From Eukaryota sp. TZLM1-RC (taxonomy: Eukaryota; Metamonada: BaSk clade), in the NCBI GenBank assembly GCA_040285825.1, contig JAUPSS010000001.1, positions 62,001 to 126,000 of the forward strand: 64,000 nt of DNA, given 5' to 3'. Positions within the stretch are counted from its first letter, which is position 1; each line of letters starts with the position of its first letter. The notes beneath the pieces were generated by a model that saw only the letters and a program-made list of their open reading frames with translations, had not been told where the DNA came from and made no database searches. Positions 21,031-31,139 of this stretch are shown one piece after another. The position numbers and the translations under genes are program-made.

Positions 21031-21627
21031 TTGTCTTGATTGTTTTTCTTTAGCTTTAAATTCAATTGCACTTACATAATTAGGTTTTCTTCTGCGAACC
21101 AAAGTGTCATTTGCAACATTACATGAGACAAACTCAACAGCAGCTTCAGAATTATCAATCCAATCACAGTATACATCACCTCTTTCATCAGAACCAAAAT
21201 TATTCAGAAAAAGTGTTTCCTTCAGCAGGGGCTCTTTGATACACGATATTCTTGCAGTTTGTGCCATATTGAAAACAGTGTCTCTAACAGCATCATGTAA
21301 TGAAGAACGATAAGTTATCAATTTAGAGCAATTCAGAGCATGGCGCAAAGTGAGTTGAGGTGAATTCGAACAAATACATTTTTCTTTTGATAATAATTGA
21401 TTAATGGGGATATTCAAATATAATCTCAATTTTGTTACAAATGCTTCATTAGTAGCACACAGTCGAAATCTTCGTGGTACAATGGTTACAAACAGTGAAG
21501 AATCTGATGACTCTGATGACTGGTTTTCACAAACACCCTGTTCCAATAACAATGAATGAAGATCTTGATTTAAAACAGCCGAGCTGCATTTACTATTATA
21601 AATATCATCTTCATACATTCCAGTCAA
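20518..21627 (-). CDS. Chimeric retroelement ORF (RLE-B endonuclease joined to RLE-A RT)
   Basis: A 369-residue open frame created by the nested insertion. Residues 1 to about 205 are RLE-B (knuckle CICSNSPQLTLRHALNC, then RGDVYCDWIDNSEA). The rest is RLE-A RT from SAALSSDVLFNSSDSYYIFN through GVRQGDPLG and YLDD to IGLSLNISKCLIIGH. The junction lies in the 35-bp tandem duplication, whose length is not a multiple of three, so the second copy is read in another frame. Endonuclease before RT is the reverse of the normal order. Probably a by-product without function. Confidence 0.6.
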   Translation of the reverse strand: MTGMYEDDIYNSKCSSAVLNQDLHSLLLEQGVCENQSSESSDSSLFVTIVPRRFRLCATNEAFVTKLRLYLNIPINQLLSKEKCICSNSPQLTLRHALNCSKLITYRSSLHDAVRDTVFNMAQTARISCIKEPLLKETLFLNNFGSDERGDVYCDWIDNSEAAVEFVSCNVANDTLVRRRKPNYVSAIEFKAKEKQSRQLNLKLKKNNQDNFGIKTIDGASSAALSSDVLFNSSDSYYIFNLDFKNAFNSVSRSSILPLLRKHFPEVEPFFYSFYGKSSTLVYENFDLLSFSGVRQGDPLGPFFFCLTIHLLMCELKEKFPEIDIVAYLDDIPVVAPITILKQIATFIQQRYEDIGLSLNISKCLIIGH

Positions 21628-22090
21628 TTGTTTCTGTAATGTTCGAAGAGTGTATTTTAAATTTAAAAAATTCTATTCCGGAATATTGCCATTGCATGAT
21701 TGGGGAAAGCATCGACTCCATTTTTCCACATCAATTTTTGAAATTTCTTCATTTAATGCAAAAACAGTGGAACTTTGTGTTGTCATTAATAAATCTTCCC
21801 AATTGGCAAATCTTACAGAAAACTCAAAGATTGCATTTCTACATTCACCAATAAAAGCACACGAAGTAAGAATAGAAGCCTTTAACCAACCTGAACCGCC
21901 ATAATGTGGACTAAGATAAGCATGATCTGGAATTTGGAACATTCTACATCACAGTAATTGTGACAAAACTTTTGCACGTACTTCATTAAAACTCTGGGCC
22001 AAAGCCCTAGTGATAAGAAAATTTGTAGATCGAAAGAAATGATTCAAGTTGGAACTAAAACTCAGTCTTATAATGGTAAATTTGATATGT

Positions 22091-22916
22091 TTTGAAAGTT
22101 CAATACTACTGAGCTCACAACGACTATTTGGTGTCCTTCGTTCTACATCACGTGGGAGGAATAAAAGGTTCCACAGGCCGCAATACCGAAACTTTTACCA
22201 TTTTGATTCAGGCCAAATGAGGGCAACTGTTTTATTTATTTATTTTTCAAATTTGTTTTGTCTGTGATTTCATTAATTTATATGCTAAAATAGATTGAGC
22301 TGTCAAAATGTGTAACATCATTCAAGTTTGGTAAATGTCCTATTGCAATTGTTCCATTAAATTTTCGAGTAAATCCAGTAGTCTGAAGTTACATTAATTA
22401 AATAGACGTTTAATCTAATGGAATAACGAAGTAAATATTTTGTACCATTGTGATGAAGGTTATGAGATGGAGCTGCCTTTTTTGTTTTACTGTGTATCAG
22501 CATTACGTAAAAACATTTTATAATGATTCAAATGTTGCAAGATTCTTGAGGGTTTATACTATGTCGAAACTTAGCGTTTGTCTATTCTTTATTTTTTTGA
22601 TCTGATTAATTTTATGTTAACGTTTTTTATAATTGGTGTAATCCCAGCAAATGATGTTTCATTAAACTAGAATTGAAACTATCCAATGATTTTAGTTTTG
22701 TTTGTAATTTATGTAACACTTTGCTTTCGTATAAAATGATTTGCAATTTCAATGGACAAAAAACATTGAAGAAAATTGTGATTCACGTTTCTAGGTGTAA
22801 AAAAATTTCCACTATAAACTACTATTCCACATAAAGTAGGTGTTGCCGTGACGCCAATTTCCGGCGTTTCCAGCTTTTAACTTTTCACATTACAATCTTT
22901 TGCCTTTTTGTTGTCA
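22091..22916. other. No gene seen
   Basis: AT-rich non-coding sequence between the retroelement 5' end and a possible small gene. No long frame and no repeat recognised. Confidence 0.5.
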
Positions 22917-23603
22917 TGAATATCACTGACATCAACTTAAGAGACTTTGTGAGACCTATCCATAAAGGCGAATCTAATACTGCCACAACTTCTCCTACAT
23001 CTCCGAGTGGTCGTCGCAAGGACCCACAAGTTTGTTGTAATTTATGCCATCATGCTTCCGCAGGTTCACTTCCAGATTGAAAGTTCATTATGATATATCT
23101 GGAAGTAAAGTAAATCTGTGTTCTTCATAACCTTTTGAAATTGAACGAAAACGCTTAGCTCCAACAAACCTGGCCTTACCAAAGTAAACTGTTTGTTTGT
23201 AATTGGATCCATGATTGTTGGCTCTGAAGGTGAACTACCTTGTGAACTTCAGGTCGCAGCAAATGAAGAAATGCAACTTAAGTTGCTAATAGATTTTCTA
23301 GAGAGATTCCATGATGCAACCAATGGTTTGTCCAAAAGTATACCCTGTTTTTCTTCAGTTGATTTGGTATTCCATACATTATAGACCCATATCGACTCAT
23401 TTCATTAAACAAACTTCAACAGGCATTAATTTGTAGAATGTTGTAAAAAAATGAATGGGGTACTGTTGAAGTACAGAAGTGAATTATACATTTTTGGGGC
23501 TTATGTTGCAGCCTTTCTGGATCGTCGTGTGAAAGGTCGTTTGTCTTCGCCTGTTATTAATACTGATGAGCAAAGACAACAGGCACAGATGTTGACTAGT
23601 TAG
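22917..23603 (+). other. Possible small multi-intron gene, unrecognised
   Basis: Coding-like islands occur in one orientation: an ATG-led exon (MNITDINLRDFVRPIHKGES, then RRKDPQ), a middle island (LQVAANEEMQLKLLIDFLER, FHDATN) and a terminal one (FLDRRVKGRLSSPVINTDEQ, ending QMLTS and TAG). GT...AG segments of 33-34 nt with GTTTGT donors, like the confirmed GDH intron, start near 23029 (ending GCAG) and near 23324 (ending TTCAG). I could not assemble one continuous protein, so the model is incomplete. A decayed gene is equally possible. Confidence 0.25.
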
Positions 23604-24289
23604 AGGCTCCAAAAGCAGCAGGTTTTTTAATAAATAAATAAATAAATAGATACATAAGGTGTTGTGGAGATAGTGTACTGTTGTTTTAATATTCATTTAT
23701 AAAGTTTGACTATTTTTCACCGTATTCTTGGAGAAGTTTTCGAGTTCGATTCATTTTGAAGACGAAATTCGTCACACAATTATCACAGTAAAATTAGTCA
23801 TTGTATTATAATTATCCTAAAGTTTTGTCAAGTCAATTATTCGCTAAATTTAATTACCACCCATTTTGTTGGCAATGCCAAGGTTTCTGCTTCTGCTTAT
23901 TCGTAGTAATTAATTTATCCAAATTGAATTCTTTCGCAGACAATCCTGAATAATCTGTTCCCACTTCAGACCACTGAGATACCATGCTTTCTGAACTACC
24001 CAGATTATTCAGTACATTTTGATTTCATTTGAATGATTCATCTGAATTCATCGTGAATTTCTCGAAAATTCTGAAGCTTTACTTAGAGCAAATAATGGAA
24101 AATTAATACATCATTATTGGAAATAGTTCCTTTAAACGGATACAAGGACTTTCCCACAAAAAGATTGATCCAAAAAGATAAAAGGAGGTCAAAAAAAGAC
24201 TAATTATTATGTGAGGACTGATGCTGTATGTCTCTCCTTAAACCTAACATAAAACTGAGGAACAGAAGGGATAACCTGGGAAGATTAGT
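23604..24289. other. No gene seen; short TAAA microsatellite
   Basis: Contains an AATAAATAAATAAATAAATAG microsatellite near 23630-23650 and otherwise AT-rich non-coding sequence with no supported open frame. Confidence 0.5.
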
Positions 24290-25050
24290 TTTGGAAAGCC
24301 AGTCAAAGCTGAAAACAATGCATGAATTAATGGCTGGGAAACGAAAATCACAATTGTCCAAATCTTTGATAACAGGATAACTGAATCTCCTTCTCCGCCA
24401 ACAGTTTCACGATTAGAATGGTATGAATGGTGTCATCAAGAAAACAAAGGAAGAAATAGAAATTTTTGAAAGAATTAAAATAACAAAAACATTCCATACC
24501 TTACTCCAAATGAAAGTAAGTAAGCAAACCAAAAAAAATTTTCATTTAAGAGACTTATTGCTCCTCAAAAAAGAAGAGAAACTCTGAACAAAGACCATCA
24601 AAAATTTCCAAAAGAATTCTAAAGAAATAAGAAAACATTGATTTATCACAACAAAACAATAAGAAAGGGAATGTGAAAAATAGTTAAAACAATGAAAGAG
24701 TGTACACTGGAGAAGTGTATACTCTTGTGAAACCACTCCTTCATGAAAAATTCCTAAATTACTACAAGGCGAAAAACAACTTTTCTTCAACAAAGAATTA
24801 AGATTAATGACCACAGAGAGATTTGAAGTAAAATGGATGAATGAATCTGAAAATAGAGTTGAACGTCCAGAAGATAATATTGTAGTGATGGGTAATTGAA
24901 AGCAGACAAATTTTAAGCCAAGGCCGTACAGGAGAGCAAAAACCCCAATAGTCCTTAGACACGGATAACTCCTTTGCTAAAAGTGGGGACGTCTATGAAA
25001 TCGTAATGTCAAGGCTGTTCTTAATATGATTCATATAGAAGGATATGTCA
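24290..25050 (+). pseudogene. Fanzor-type nuclease relic, copy 2 (3' part)
   Basis: The last 100 bp read, in one frame with three stops, V-L-R-H-G, then LLC, K-W-G-R-L, then NRNVKAVLNMIHI. This is the Fanzor/TnpB terminal signature (HGLL.C..C...WNRDvNa.lNm). The Trp codon of that motif has become TGA. Upstream NIVVMGN and KQTNF recall the V.IGDWEQ..H.KF segment seen in copy 5. The region between is too decayed to follow, and the DEFRTS segment is missing, probably deleted. The hAT element at 25059 is inserted just after the terminal motif. Confidence 0.5.
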
Positions 25051-25058
25051 ACGAAAAT

Positions 25059-27358
25059 CAATGTTAGAACGTTCGCAACCCTTCCGAACGTACGGCCGAA
25101 CTAGTTTTTGTTCATTTACACGTGTCGACACAGTTTTGTTTAACAATGTTTTCCCAAATCCCTATTTCAACTACTACAATAGATTTCACTGTTTAAACAT
25201 CTGTATTCATAGATAAATCCCCTTCTTTACATCAACTTTCTTCAATGCCAAAGCACCCTGTTTACAAACTTCTAGACAGCGTTACTTACGATAAAGTGTC
25301 CAAAAAAATTACTTCACAGTGCCGCTGCTGCAGTAAAATGCTAAAAGGTTCAGCCCGTCGCTTTTCCTCCCATTTCATTAAGAAGTATAGAGCTGGATAT
25401 GCCTTATGTCCTCAATTATCCACCATTTCTGTCAAGGATATAAACACTGTCCGTGTTCATGAAGGATATGATGCTCTTCCTGTTCCCGCAACTGAATCAC
25501 TTGAAAGTCCTGTTCATCTTCTCAAACAACCGCGAATTATTGATGCAATAAAGGACTGCGAAACAAAAGATTTCAAACAAAATGCAGACGAACTTCTCAC
25601 TAAATGGATATGTGCCTCTGGAGTTTCATTCAATTCTGTTATGCTTCCTGAATTTAAGCAGTTTGCTGACTTTATATCCTCGTTTCACTACCTTATTCCT
25701 TCTGACACTTATTTAAAAAATAAAGTAGTTCCAGATATCAAAAACAAGAACAAGAATTATCTGGTTTTTTATCGTCTCTGACGAATGCAGGCTGTACACT
25801 TGTTTTTGATGGTTGGAAGGATGTCAATGGTTCATCTCTATTAAAAATTCTTTTGGTAAGCAACACTTTCTCTTTCTTTGTAAAATCAATAAACATATCC
25901 GATGAAAAAAAGTCCGGTTATACACTTTATTTAAAATTGAAAGAAGTTGTTGATTATGTTGGCTCAAATTTAATTACTCATATTGTGTCAGACAGTGCCA
26001 CCAATTGCCTTTCCGCTTGCTCACTCCTTATCGCCGATTATCCTCATATTATATTTTCTCCTTGTGCCTCTCATACTTTGGATCTCCTTATTGAGGACAT
26101 GTGCAAACTGCCTAGTTTCAACAAAATCATTAGCGATTGCAAAATGGCAGTAGATTTTATCCGCAATCATACCATTATCAAAACCAAGTTGGAAAAAGTA
26201 GCTGGTAAAACACTGATGCGACCTGCTGCTACACGATTTTACACACAATTTCTCATGCTCAGTCGTCTTCAAGACTTAGAACCCAGTGTCTAATCGTTAA
26301 TCAGCTCGCCTACCATCGAACGGCTTGTTAGAGATGTAGGCGAGCCTCTCATGTCATCATTTAGGAAGGTAAAACTCCAGGTACAACTCTGGCAGTTGTT
26401 CTCCTCACTTATAACCTACTTGAAGCCATTAGTTGGTCTGTTGAAACTCACAGACTCCATTGAGCCTTATTTCTCAAAGATGTACGTAAAATGTCGACAA
26501 TTACAAGAATACGACTATCTGAACTCATGGGAAGGAATGACCGACTTTGAAAAATACTCTGTCAATGGTAGTATAAATAACCGAATTTTTTTGAAGCTAT
26601 CAACTCCAATTTATCTTGCTGCTTACTATTTCGATCCATAATACGCTTCAAAATTTGAAGAAAGCACTGACGCAGAAATTAACTCTTTCCGAAAAGCGCT
26701 GAGTTTGTGATGAAAACGACTCCCTAGAAGTTTTTCGAGAATGGCAGATGTTTTATACTAAGCAAGACCATTACTCTCAACCAGAAGCATGGAAGCATGC
26801 TCCAGAATTGTCGCCTAGAGAATGGTGGTTGATGTATGGCAGTCGAGATGGTAAACTGAGAAGTATTGCACTGAGAATACTTTCACAGAGTGTATCAACT
26901 GGCAGTGCTGAGAGAAATTGATCAGCATATGGATTTATGAAGAACAAGAGAAGAAACCGTCTCAGTGACAGACTAGCGAACGATATTGTGTTTATTTTCT
27001 CAAACATGAAGCTGAAAAAGACACTGGAGAACAAGAAGGAAAGCTATTTGAAATGGGAGACAGATCCAGTGGAAGCAGACTGGGTTCTAGAAAGTGGGTC
27101 CGACTCAGAAGGCGAGGATCCTTGTCTTGCAGACCACTTAAAGAGAGTATTTGGTCAGGTTAATGACCTAGATTTAGATGTTGTAGAACTTTCTGAATAA
27201 AAGTTTAGTTTGTTGGTTGATTGTGAGTGTAATAGCATAACGAAGGAGGAGATAAACAGCGTATTGATATTAATGAATCAAAACGAGATGCCGAACTAAC
27301 CGAACGTATCAGTAGGTGCCGAACGTTCGGCCGAACTAGTTCAGTAATTCTAACATTG
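25059..27358 (+). mobile_element. hAT-superfamily DNA transposon with TIRs and 8-bp TSD
   Basis: 2300-bp element bounded by an 11-bp perfect terminal inverted repeat: CAATGTTAGAA at 25059-25069 and its complement at 27348-27358. It is flanked by an 8-bp duplication with one mismatch (ACGAAAAT 25051-25058; ACGGAAAT 27359-27366), the TSD size of hAT elements. Subterminal repeats around CCGAACGTTCGG and GCCGAACTAGTT occur near both ends. The internal gene is a hAT transposase pseudogene. The element lies in a Fanzor relic and ends 93 bp before the REI1 ATG. Confidence 0.9.
25245..27200 (+). pseudogene. hAT transposase, broken
   Basis: Domains in order: an N-terminal BED-like zinc finger (CRCCSKMLKGS...H...C); the DUF659-type core (LVFDGWKDVNGSSL, then SDSATNCLSACSLL and FSPCASHTLDLLIEDM); and the C-terminal hATC dimerisation region (SGSAERN...YGFMKNKRRNRLSDRL) with an acidic tail. 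Lesions: a frameshift near 25775, a TAA at about 26291, a TAA at about 26639, another frameshift near 26700, and TGA in place of the invariant Trp after SAERN near 26921. The element cannot move by itself. Confidence 0.85.
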
Positions 27359-27400
27359 ACGGAAATGTAAGATTTGAATTGGTTATCTTGATTTCATCCT

Positions 27401-27451
27401 CCAGTAATCTCAACGGGTTACTACTATTTGACATTAGTGTGCTATAAGCCG
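27401..27451 (+). promoter_or_regulatory. 51-bp block upstream of REI1, shared with UTP4
   Basis: Directly abuts the REI1 ATG and aligns without gaps to 5829-5879 before UTP4, with 5 differences by my count. Conservation ends at the ATG on one side and within a few bases of the CCAGTAATC start on the other, although CAT(C)C just upstream is also shared. The hAT element ends 42 bp upstream, leaving the block intact. Confidence 0.55.
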
Positions 27452-28480
27452 ATGTCTTACACTTGTGTTGCATGTTCTCTAGTCTTTGATGATCAGTATG
27501 CTCATAAGGAGCACTACAGTAGTGATTTTCACATCCATAATCTTAAGCTTAAGTGTAGTGGTGAACAACCTGTGTCTTTAGAATTCTTTGAATCTTTAAC
27601 TCCTCAGCAGTCAGAGGCCACCCCTAAAAAACGAACTCGTGTAGAATGTTCAATCTGCCACAAGACATTCTCCTCTCTCAAATCTTATAACCAACATTGT
27701 CAGTCTAGGAAGCATATTGACAGGCTAGCCGTTGTCGAAGGCAAAGTGCATGATGGCATGGGAACGGCTGTAGAGCCAGTCCCCATGGTAATTGATAACT
27801 TTGAAATCTTGGAGGTCACGGATTGCCTGTTCTGTGTTCACTCTTCAGACTCTATTAGTGAAAACTTGCACCATATGAAGACTCACCATTCATTTTTCAT
27901 TCCCGATGTATCCCATATCACTGACCTCGAAGGCTTTCTGGAATACCTCACTGTTATTGTTGGTATTGATTTAACTTGTATTTGGTGCTTAAATAAGGGA
28001 AGGAGTTCCTTTTCTTGTTTGAGTGATTTGCAGACTCATATGAGAGATTGTGGCCATTCTAAAATTAATTTCTCTGTATTTGGAGATGCTCTAGCCCCCT
28101 TTTATGACTATGAATCTGATAATATTGATAACAAATCTCTTCACCATGGTCGTTTAGTTGTTGATGTTGTTGAAGACTCAGTCGGTCGAGCTTTGGTTCT
28201 TTCTGATGGAACAAGGGTTTATGGAAGGGGTTGTTTGTTGTCTCATTTCCATTCCAGGGCACTTGCTGCTGCTAATGAACCTGTAAGGTATTCGTCCAAG
28301 CTATTGAACGAGGGTCATGGGGAGACAGTATTATCTACATTTAATTCATATGCACAGAATGGTCTTGAAATGTCAACCAAGTTTAGACAGCGGGCATTGT
28401 TTTTGAGGGATCAAAAAAGGAAGGAACTTGATGTTGGTGTCAAACAGAACAAGCTTAATACATGGAAGCCAATTATTTAG
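27452..28480 (+). CDS. REI1: REI1/ZNF622-like 60S subunit maturation factor
   Basis: 342 residues from the ATG at 27452 (a TTG-led extension is ignored because the shared promoter block occupies it). Four zinc-finger units match the REI1 family: CVACSLVFDDQYAHKEHY..DFH at the N-terminus, CSICHKTFSSLKSYNQHCQS..H at about 70, CLFCVH...HHMKTHH at about 128 and CIWCLNKG...HMRDCGH at about 175. The C-terminal region (RQRALFLRDQKRKELDVGVK) matches the family's end. REI1 is a cytoplasmic factor that releases ARX1 and probes the polypeptide exit tunnel of late pre-60S particles. No intron seen. Downstream it converges on the left GDH copy. Confidence 0.85.
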   Translation: MSYTCVACSLVFDDQYAHKEHYSSDFHIHNLKLKCSGEQPVSLEFFESLTPQQSEATPKKRTRVECSICHKTFSSLKSYNQHCQSRKHIDRLAVVEGKVHDGMGTAVEPVPMVIDNFEILEVTDCLFCVHSSDSISENLHHMKTHHSFFIPDVSHITDLEGFLEYLTVIVGIDLTCIWCLNKGRSSFSCLSDLQTHMRDCGHSKINFSVFGDALAPFYDYESDNIDNKSLHHGRLVVDVVEDSVGRALVLSDGTRVYGRGCLLSHFHSRALAAANEPVRYSSKLLNEGHGETVLSTFNSYAQNGLEMSTKFRQRALFLRDQKRKELDVGVKQNKLNTWKPII

Positions 28481-28574
28481 TTTAGTTTAATTGATTAGTT
28501 TGTGTTTATAAATTTTTCATGGTTTTTTTCATTATTCTGATTTTATCACCTTTAATTAATTAAAAATCAACACC

Positions 28575-30119
28575 AAAGATAAACATTTATACAATAAACA
28601 CATAAATACAGATAAAAGAATCTAAACACAGCCTTGTTTTTGCATGGCTGCGGCAACTCTGAGGAAACCTCCACAGTTGGCTCCAAGCATGTAGTTATGA
28701 GGTTTGCCAAGATCTTCAGCAGTATCACGAGCAACTTGGAAAACAGACTTCATAATGTCCTTCAACTTGTTATCAACTTCTTCACGAGACCAACGGAGAC
28801 GCATAGAGTTTTGGGTCATTTCCAAACCTGAAACAGCAACACCACCACTGTTGGCTGCCTTACCGGGACCGTAAAGGAAAGGAATTCCGTTAGGACCATT
28901 GGAAGCCATATATTTGTGGATAGCAGCAGGAACTGAAGGCATGTTAGCACCCTCAGCAACAAGGAAACATCCATTCTTGATCAAAGTTTCAGCATCTTCA
29001 CCAGAAATTTCGTTTTTGGGTGGCACAGGGGAAAGCTAATTCACAGACTACTTCCCAAGGACGCTTTCCGGCAACATACTTTGCACTGGGAGAAAGCTTG
29101 GGGTATTCGGATAAACGTTGTCTGTCCACATTCTTGAGCTTCATGATAATAGCAAGCTTTTCACGAGTAATACCTTCAGGTTCATAAATGTAACCACTGG
29201 AGTCCGACATGGTGAGGGGAACAGCACCCATATCAAGAAGCTTTTCACAAGCAAATTGAGCAACATTTCCAGCACCAGAGACACAACATCTCTTGCCCTT
29301 AATGTCCAAGCCGTGCTCTTGGAGCATTTCATTGGCAAAGTAAATAGTTCCATAACCAGTAGCTTCGGGACGGATGAGAGAGCCACCATATTCGTATCCT
29401 TTACCAGTGAGAATACCTTCCCATGCATTTCTGATACGCTTGTATTGCCCAAACATATAACCAACCTCACGTTTTCCTACACCAATATCACCAGCAGGAA
29501 CATCAGTATTGGGACCAAGATAACGTTGCAATTCAGTCATAAAAGATTGGCAGAAGAGTTCAATTTCCATTTCGGTCTTGCCTTTAGGATCAAAATCAGC
29601 ACCACCTTTACCAGCACCAAGAGGAAGACCTGTCAAAGCATTCTTGAAAATTTGTTCAAAACCAAGGAATTTAATGACAGAAAGATTTACAGATGGATGG
29701 AAGCGACAACCTCCCTTATAAGGGCCAAGGGCAGAGTTGTATTGAACACGAATACCTCTGTTGACACGGCTGTTGCCTTGGGCATCAAGCCAAGGAACAC
29801 GGAAGATAATCATACGTTCGGGTTCAACGAGTCTTTCCAACACAGGTAAGTATTCAGGATACTTTTCAAGGACCGGAGCAAGGGTAGAAAGTACTTCTTC
29901 CACAGCTTGAAGGAACTGCGGTGAGCTAATGGATCGATTAAAAACAAACTTCAGGCTGTGCGGGATCGCGTTGCTTTACACGTTCAAATAGTTGGTCAAG
30001 TTGCTGTTGCATGGTGGCGGAAAATGATGAGATTCCGATCGATTTACCAAATTAAAACGAAGTCTTTGGAGGTCATAATCTTTTTGACCAGAAAAACAAC
30101 TTTGATGTAAGTGAACATC
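28575..30119 (-). repeat. Inverted duplication, left arm (GDH segment)
   Basis: 1545 bp matching 40552-42095 in reverse orientation, covering the whole GDH gene, its intron, about 107 bp upstream and 47 bp downstream. Only a few substitutions were noticed, plus one inserted base. Identity stops abruptly on both sides. Retroelement debris abuts the downstream end of the right arm. Confidence 0.9.
28622..30012 (-). pseudogene. gdhA: NADP-glutamate dehydrogenase, left copy with 1-nt frameshift
   Basis: Same gene as 40659-42048: exon 1 30012-29950, a 34-nt intron 29949-29916, exon 2 29915-28622. A run of five T (29013-29017, five A in the coding strand) replaces the four A of the right copy. This shifts the frame after FPCATQ and truncates the product at about 322 of 451 residues, removing the end of the NAD(P)-binding domain and the C-terminal helix. 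All other differences noticed are silent. It may be a true pseudogene or a homopolymer sequencing error. Confidence 0.85.
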
Positions 30120-30233
30120 ATGGCAAATGAATAACTTACTTCTATCCTTTAGTAGTGAGTAGTGATCGCCTTGTATGTTTAAGGGCTGATTATTGCAGGA
30201 TATTCATTTGATAACTAATTACTGTTTCATTTA

Positions 30234-30812
30234 TCACATACAGACACAGATCTCACTTGACACTGGTTTCCCAGAGGGGTATTTTTCCTTTATAATTTCC
30301 AGTATAACATTCATTACCGTGTTTAATCCATTGCCAGAATTTTCACCTTCCAGACAACAGCATCCAACATAAAAAAGTGAATTTTGTCGACAAAACTTTC
30401 CAAAGGTACGCTCCATCTGTGTTTCATCAGTTGTTTCCATCAAGATGTCCAAGTGAGTACCAACTACAAGAATTGTACTGGCTTTTTCAGCGAGGACTTT
30501 CCATTTCAAGATGTGCCTCTGCCAATCATTCGCAGCTGAGTTAAACAGGATGATTGCTACGTCCATATTTTTGAGCAGATTCTCTGGGAAGTTACGTAAG
30601 TCAAATTCTGAGGTGGGATCTTCTGATGTTGAAATCAATGGAATGTCCCACATTTGTATTCGATAAGCATTCTCGACGTTTAATTCACAATATGGTTGTG
30701 GAATTCCTGTACCAGCTGAAGCGACTGATTGATTGTAGCATGTTTTGTGAAGAAAAGAGCTTTTACCTGCGTTCTTGCTGCCCAGTAACACTGTCTTCAG
30801 CGATTTCGGCAT
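30234..30812 (-). CDS. Divergent Rab/Ras-like small GTPase
   Basis: 192 residues from the ATG at 30812 (upstream frame only GTG-led). The P-loop is GSKNAGKSS. The switch II position reads WDIPLIS, lacking the canonical DxxG of WDTAG. The G4 position reads VGTHLD in place of NKxD. VAIILFNSAANDWQRHILKW matches the Rab ilvYD.t...SF..l..W region. The protein ends in CVCM, a possible CaaX prenylation signal, suggesting membrane attachment. Loss of consensus G3 and G4 residues suggests altered nucleotide binding or hydrolysis. No subfamily can be assigned. Confidence 0.65.
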   Translation of the reverse strand: MPKSLKTVLLGSKNAGKSSFLHKTCYNQSVASAGTGIPQPYCELNVENAYRIQMWDIPLISTSEDPTSEFDLRNFPENLLKNMDVAIILFNSAANDWQRHILKWKVLAEKASTILVVGTHLDILMETTDETQMERTFGKFCRQNSLFYVGCCCLEGENSGNGLNTVMNVILEIIKEKYPSGKPVSSEICVCM

Positions 30813-30819
30813 CAGGTTG

Positions 30820-31139
30820 TGATATTGATCTATCACTGTTTATCAGTACTTCTCTGATATCCTTCACTCTCAGATATCAAACACCAATCTTTTAGTTGCA
30901 TACATTGGCAAATTGTATATAGCAATTGTTTCTCGAATTTCTCTTTTTCAATCCACTATAACGTTGCAAGTTTTAAGTTCCTGCATCATTTCAACAACTA
31001 CATCACTCCTAAAATGAGTACTCTGCAATACCATCAACATTACACAACATTACACAACATCACCTTAAACTACCTTTTACTGTTTGAAATTCAGATGAAG
31101 AGGAGTAAATTGGCTGGAAAACAGAATCATGAAGCTGAA
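30820..31139. other. Intergenic, short repeat only
   Basis: No gene seen. Contains a short tandem ACATTACACA repeat at about 31030-31050. Confidence 0.5.

Larger units (their letters stand above)
18640..22090 (-). mobile_element. RLE-B retrotransposon copy split by a nested RLE-A copy
   Basis: The 5' part (about 22090-21030) encodes the RT C-terminal region (RIEAFN..SGWLKASILTSCAFI), the CCHC knuckle (CICSNSPQLTLRHALNC) and RSSLHDAVRD plus RGDVYCDWIDNSEA. The matching 3' part is 18640-18960 (FPFWINGRLSVEAETFLNDY). Between them lies an RLE-A copy in the same orientation. Rejoining the two flanks restores RLE-B order, so this is insertion, not rearrangement. Several stops and frameshifts; 5' truncated. 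Confidence 0.7.

Noticed and set aside
18965-21064. Clean 12-bp target duplication for the nested RLE-A copy
   Set aside because: The 35-bp tandem duplication at the 5' junction has no counterpart at the 3' junction, so no target duplication can be claimed.
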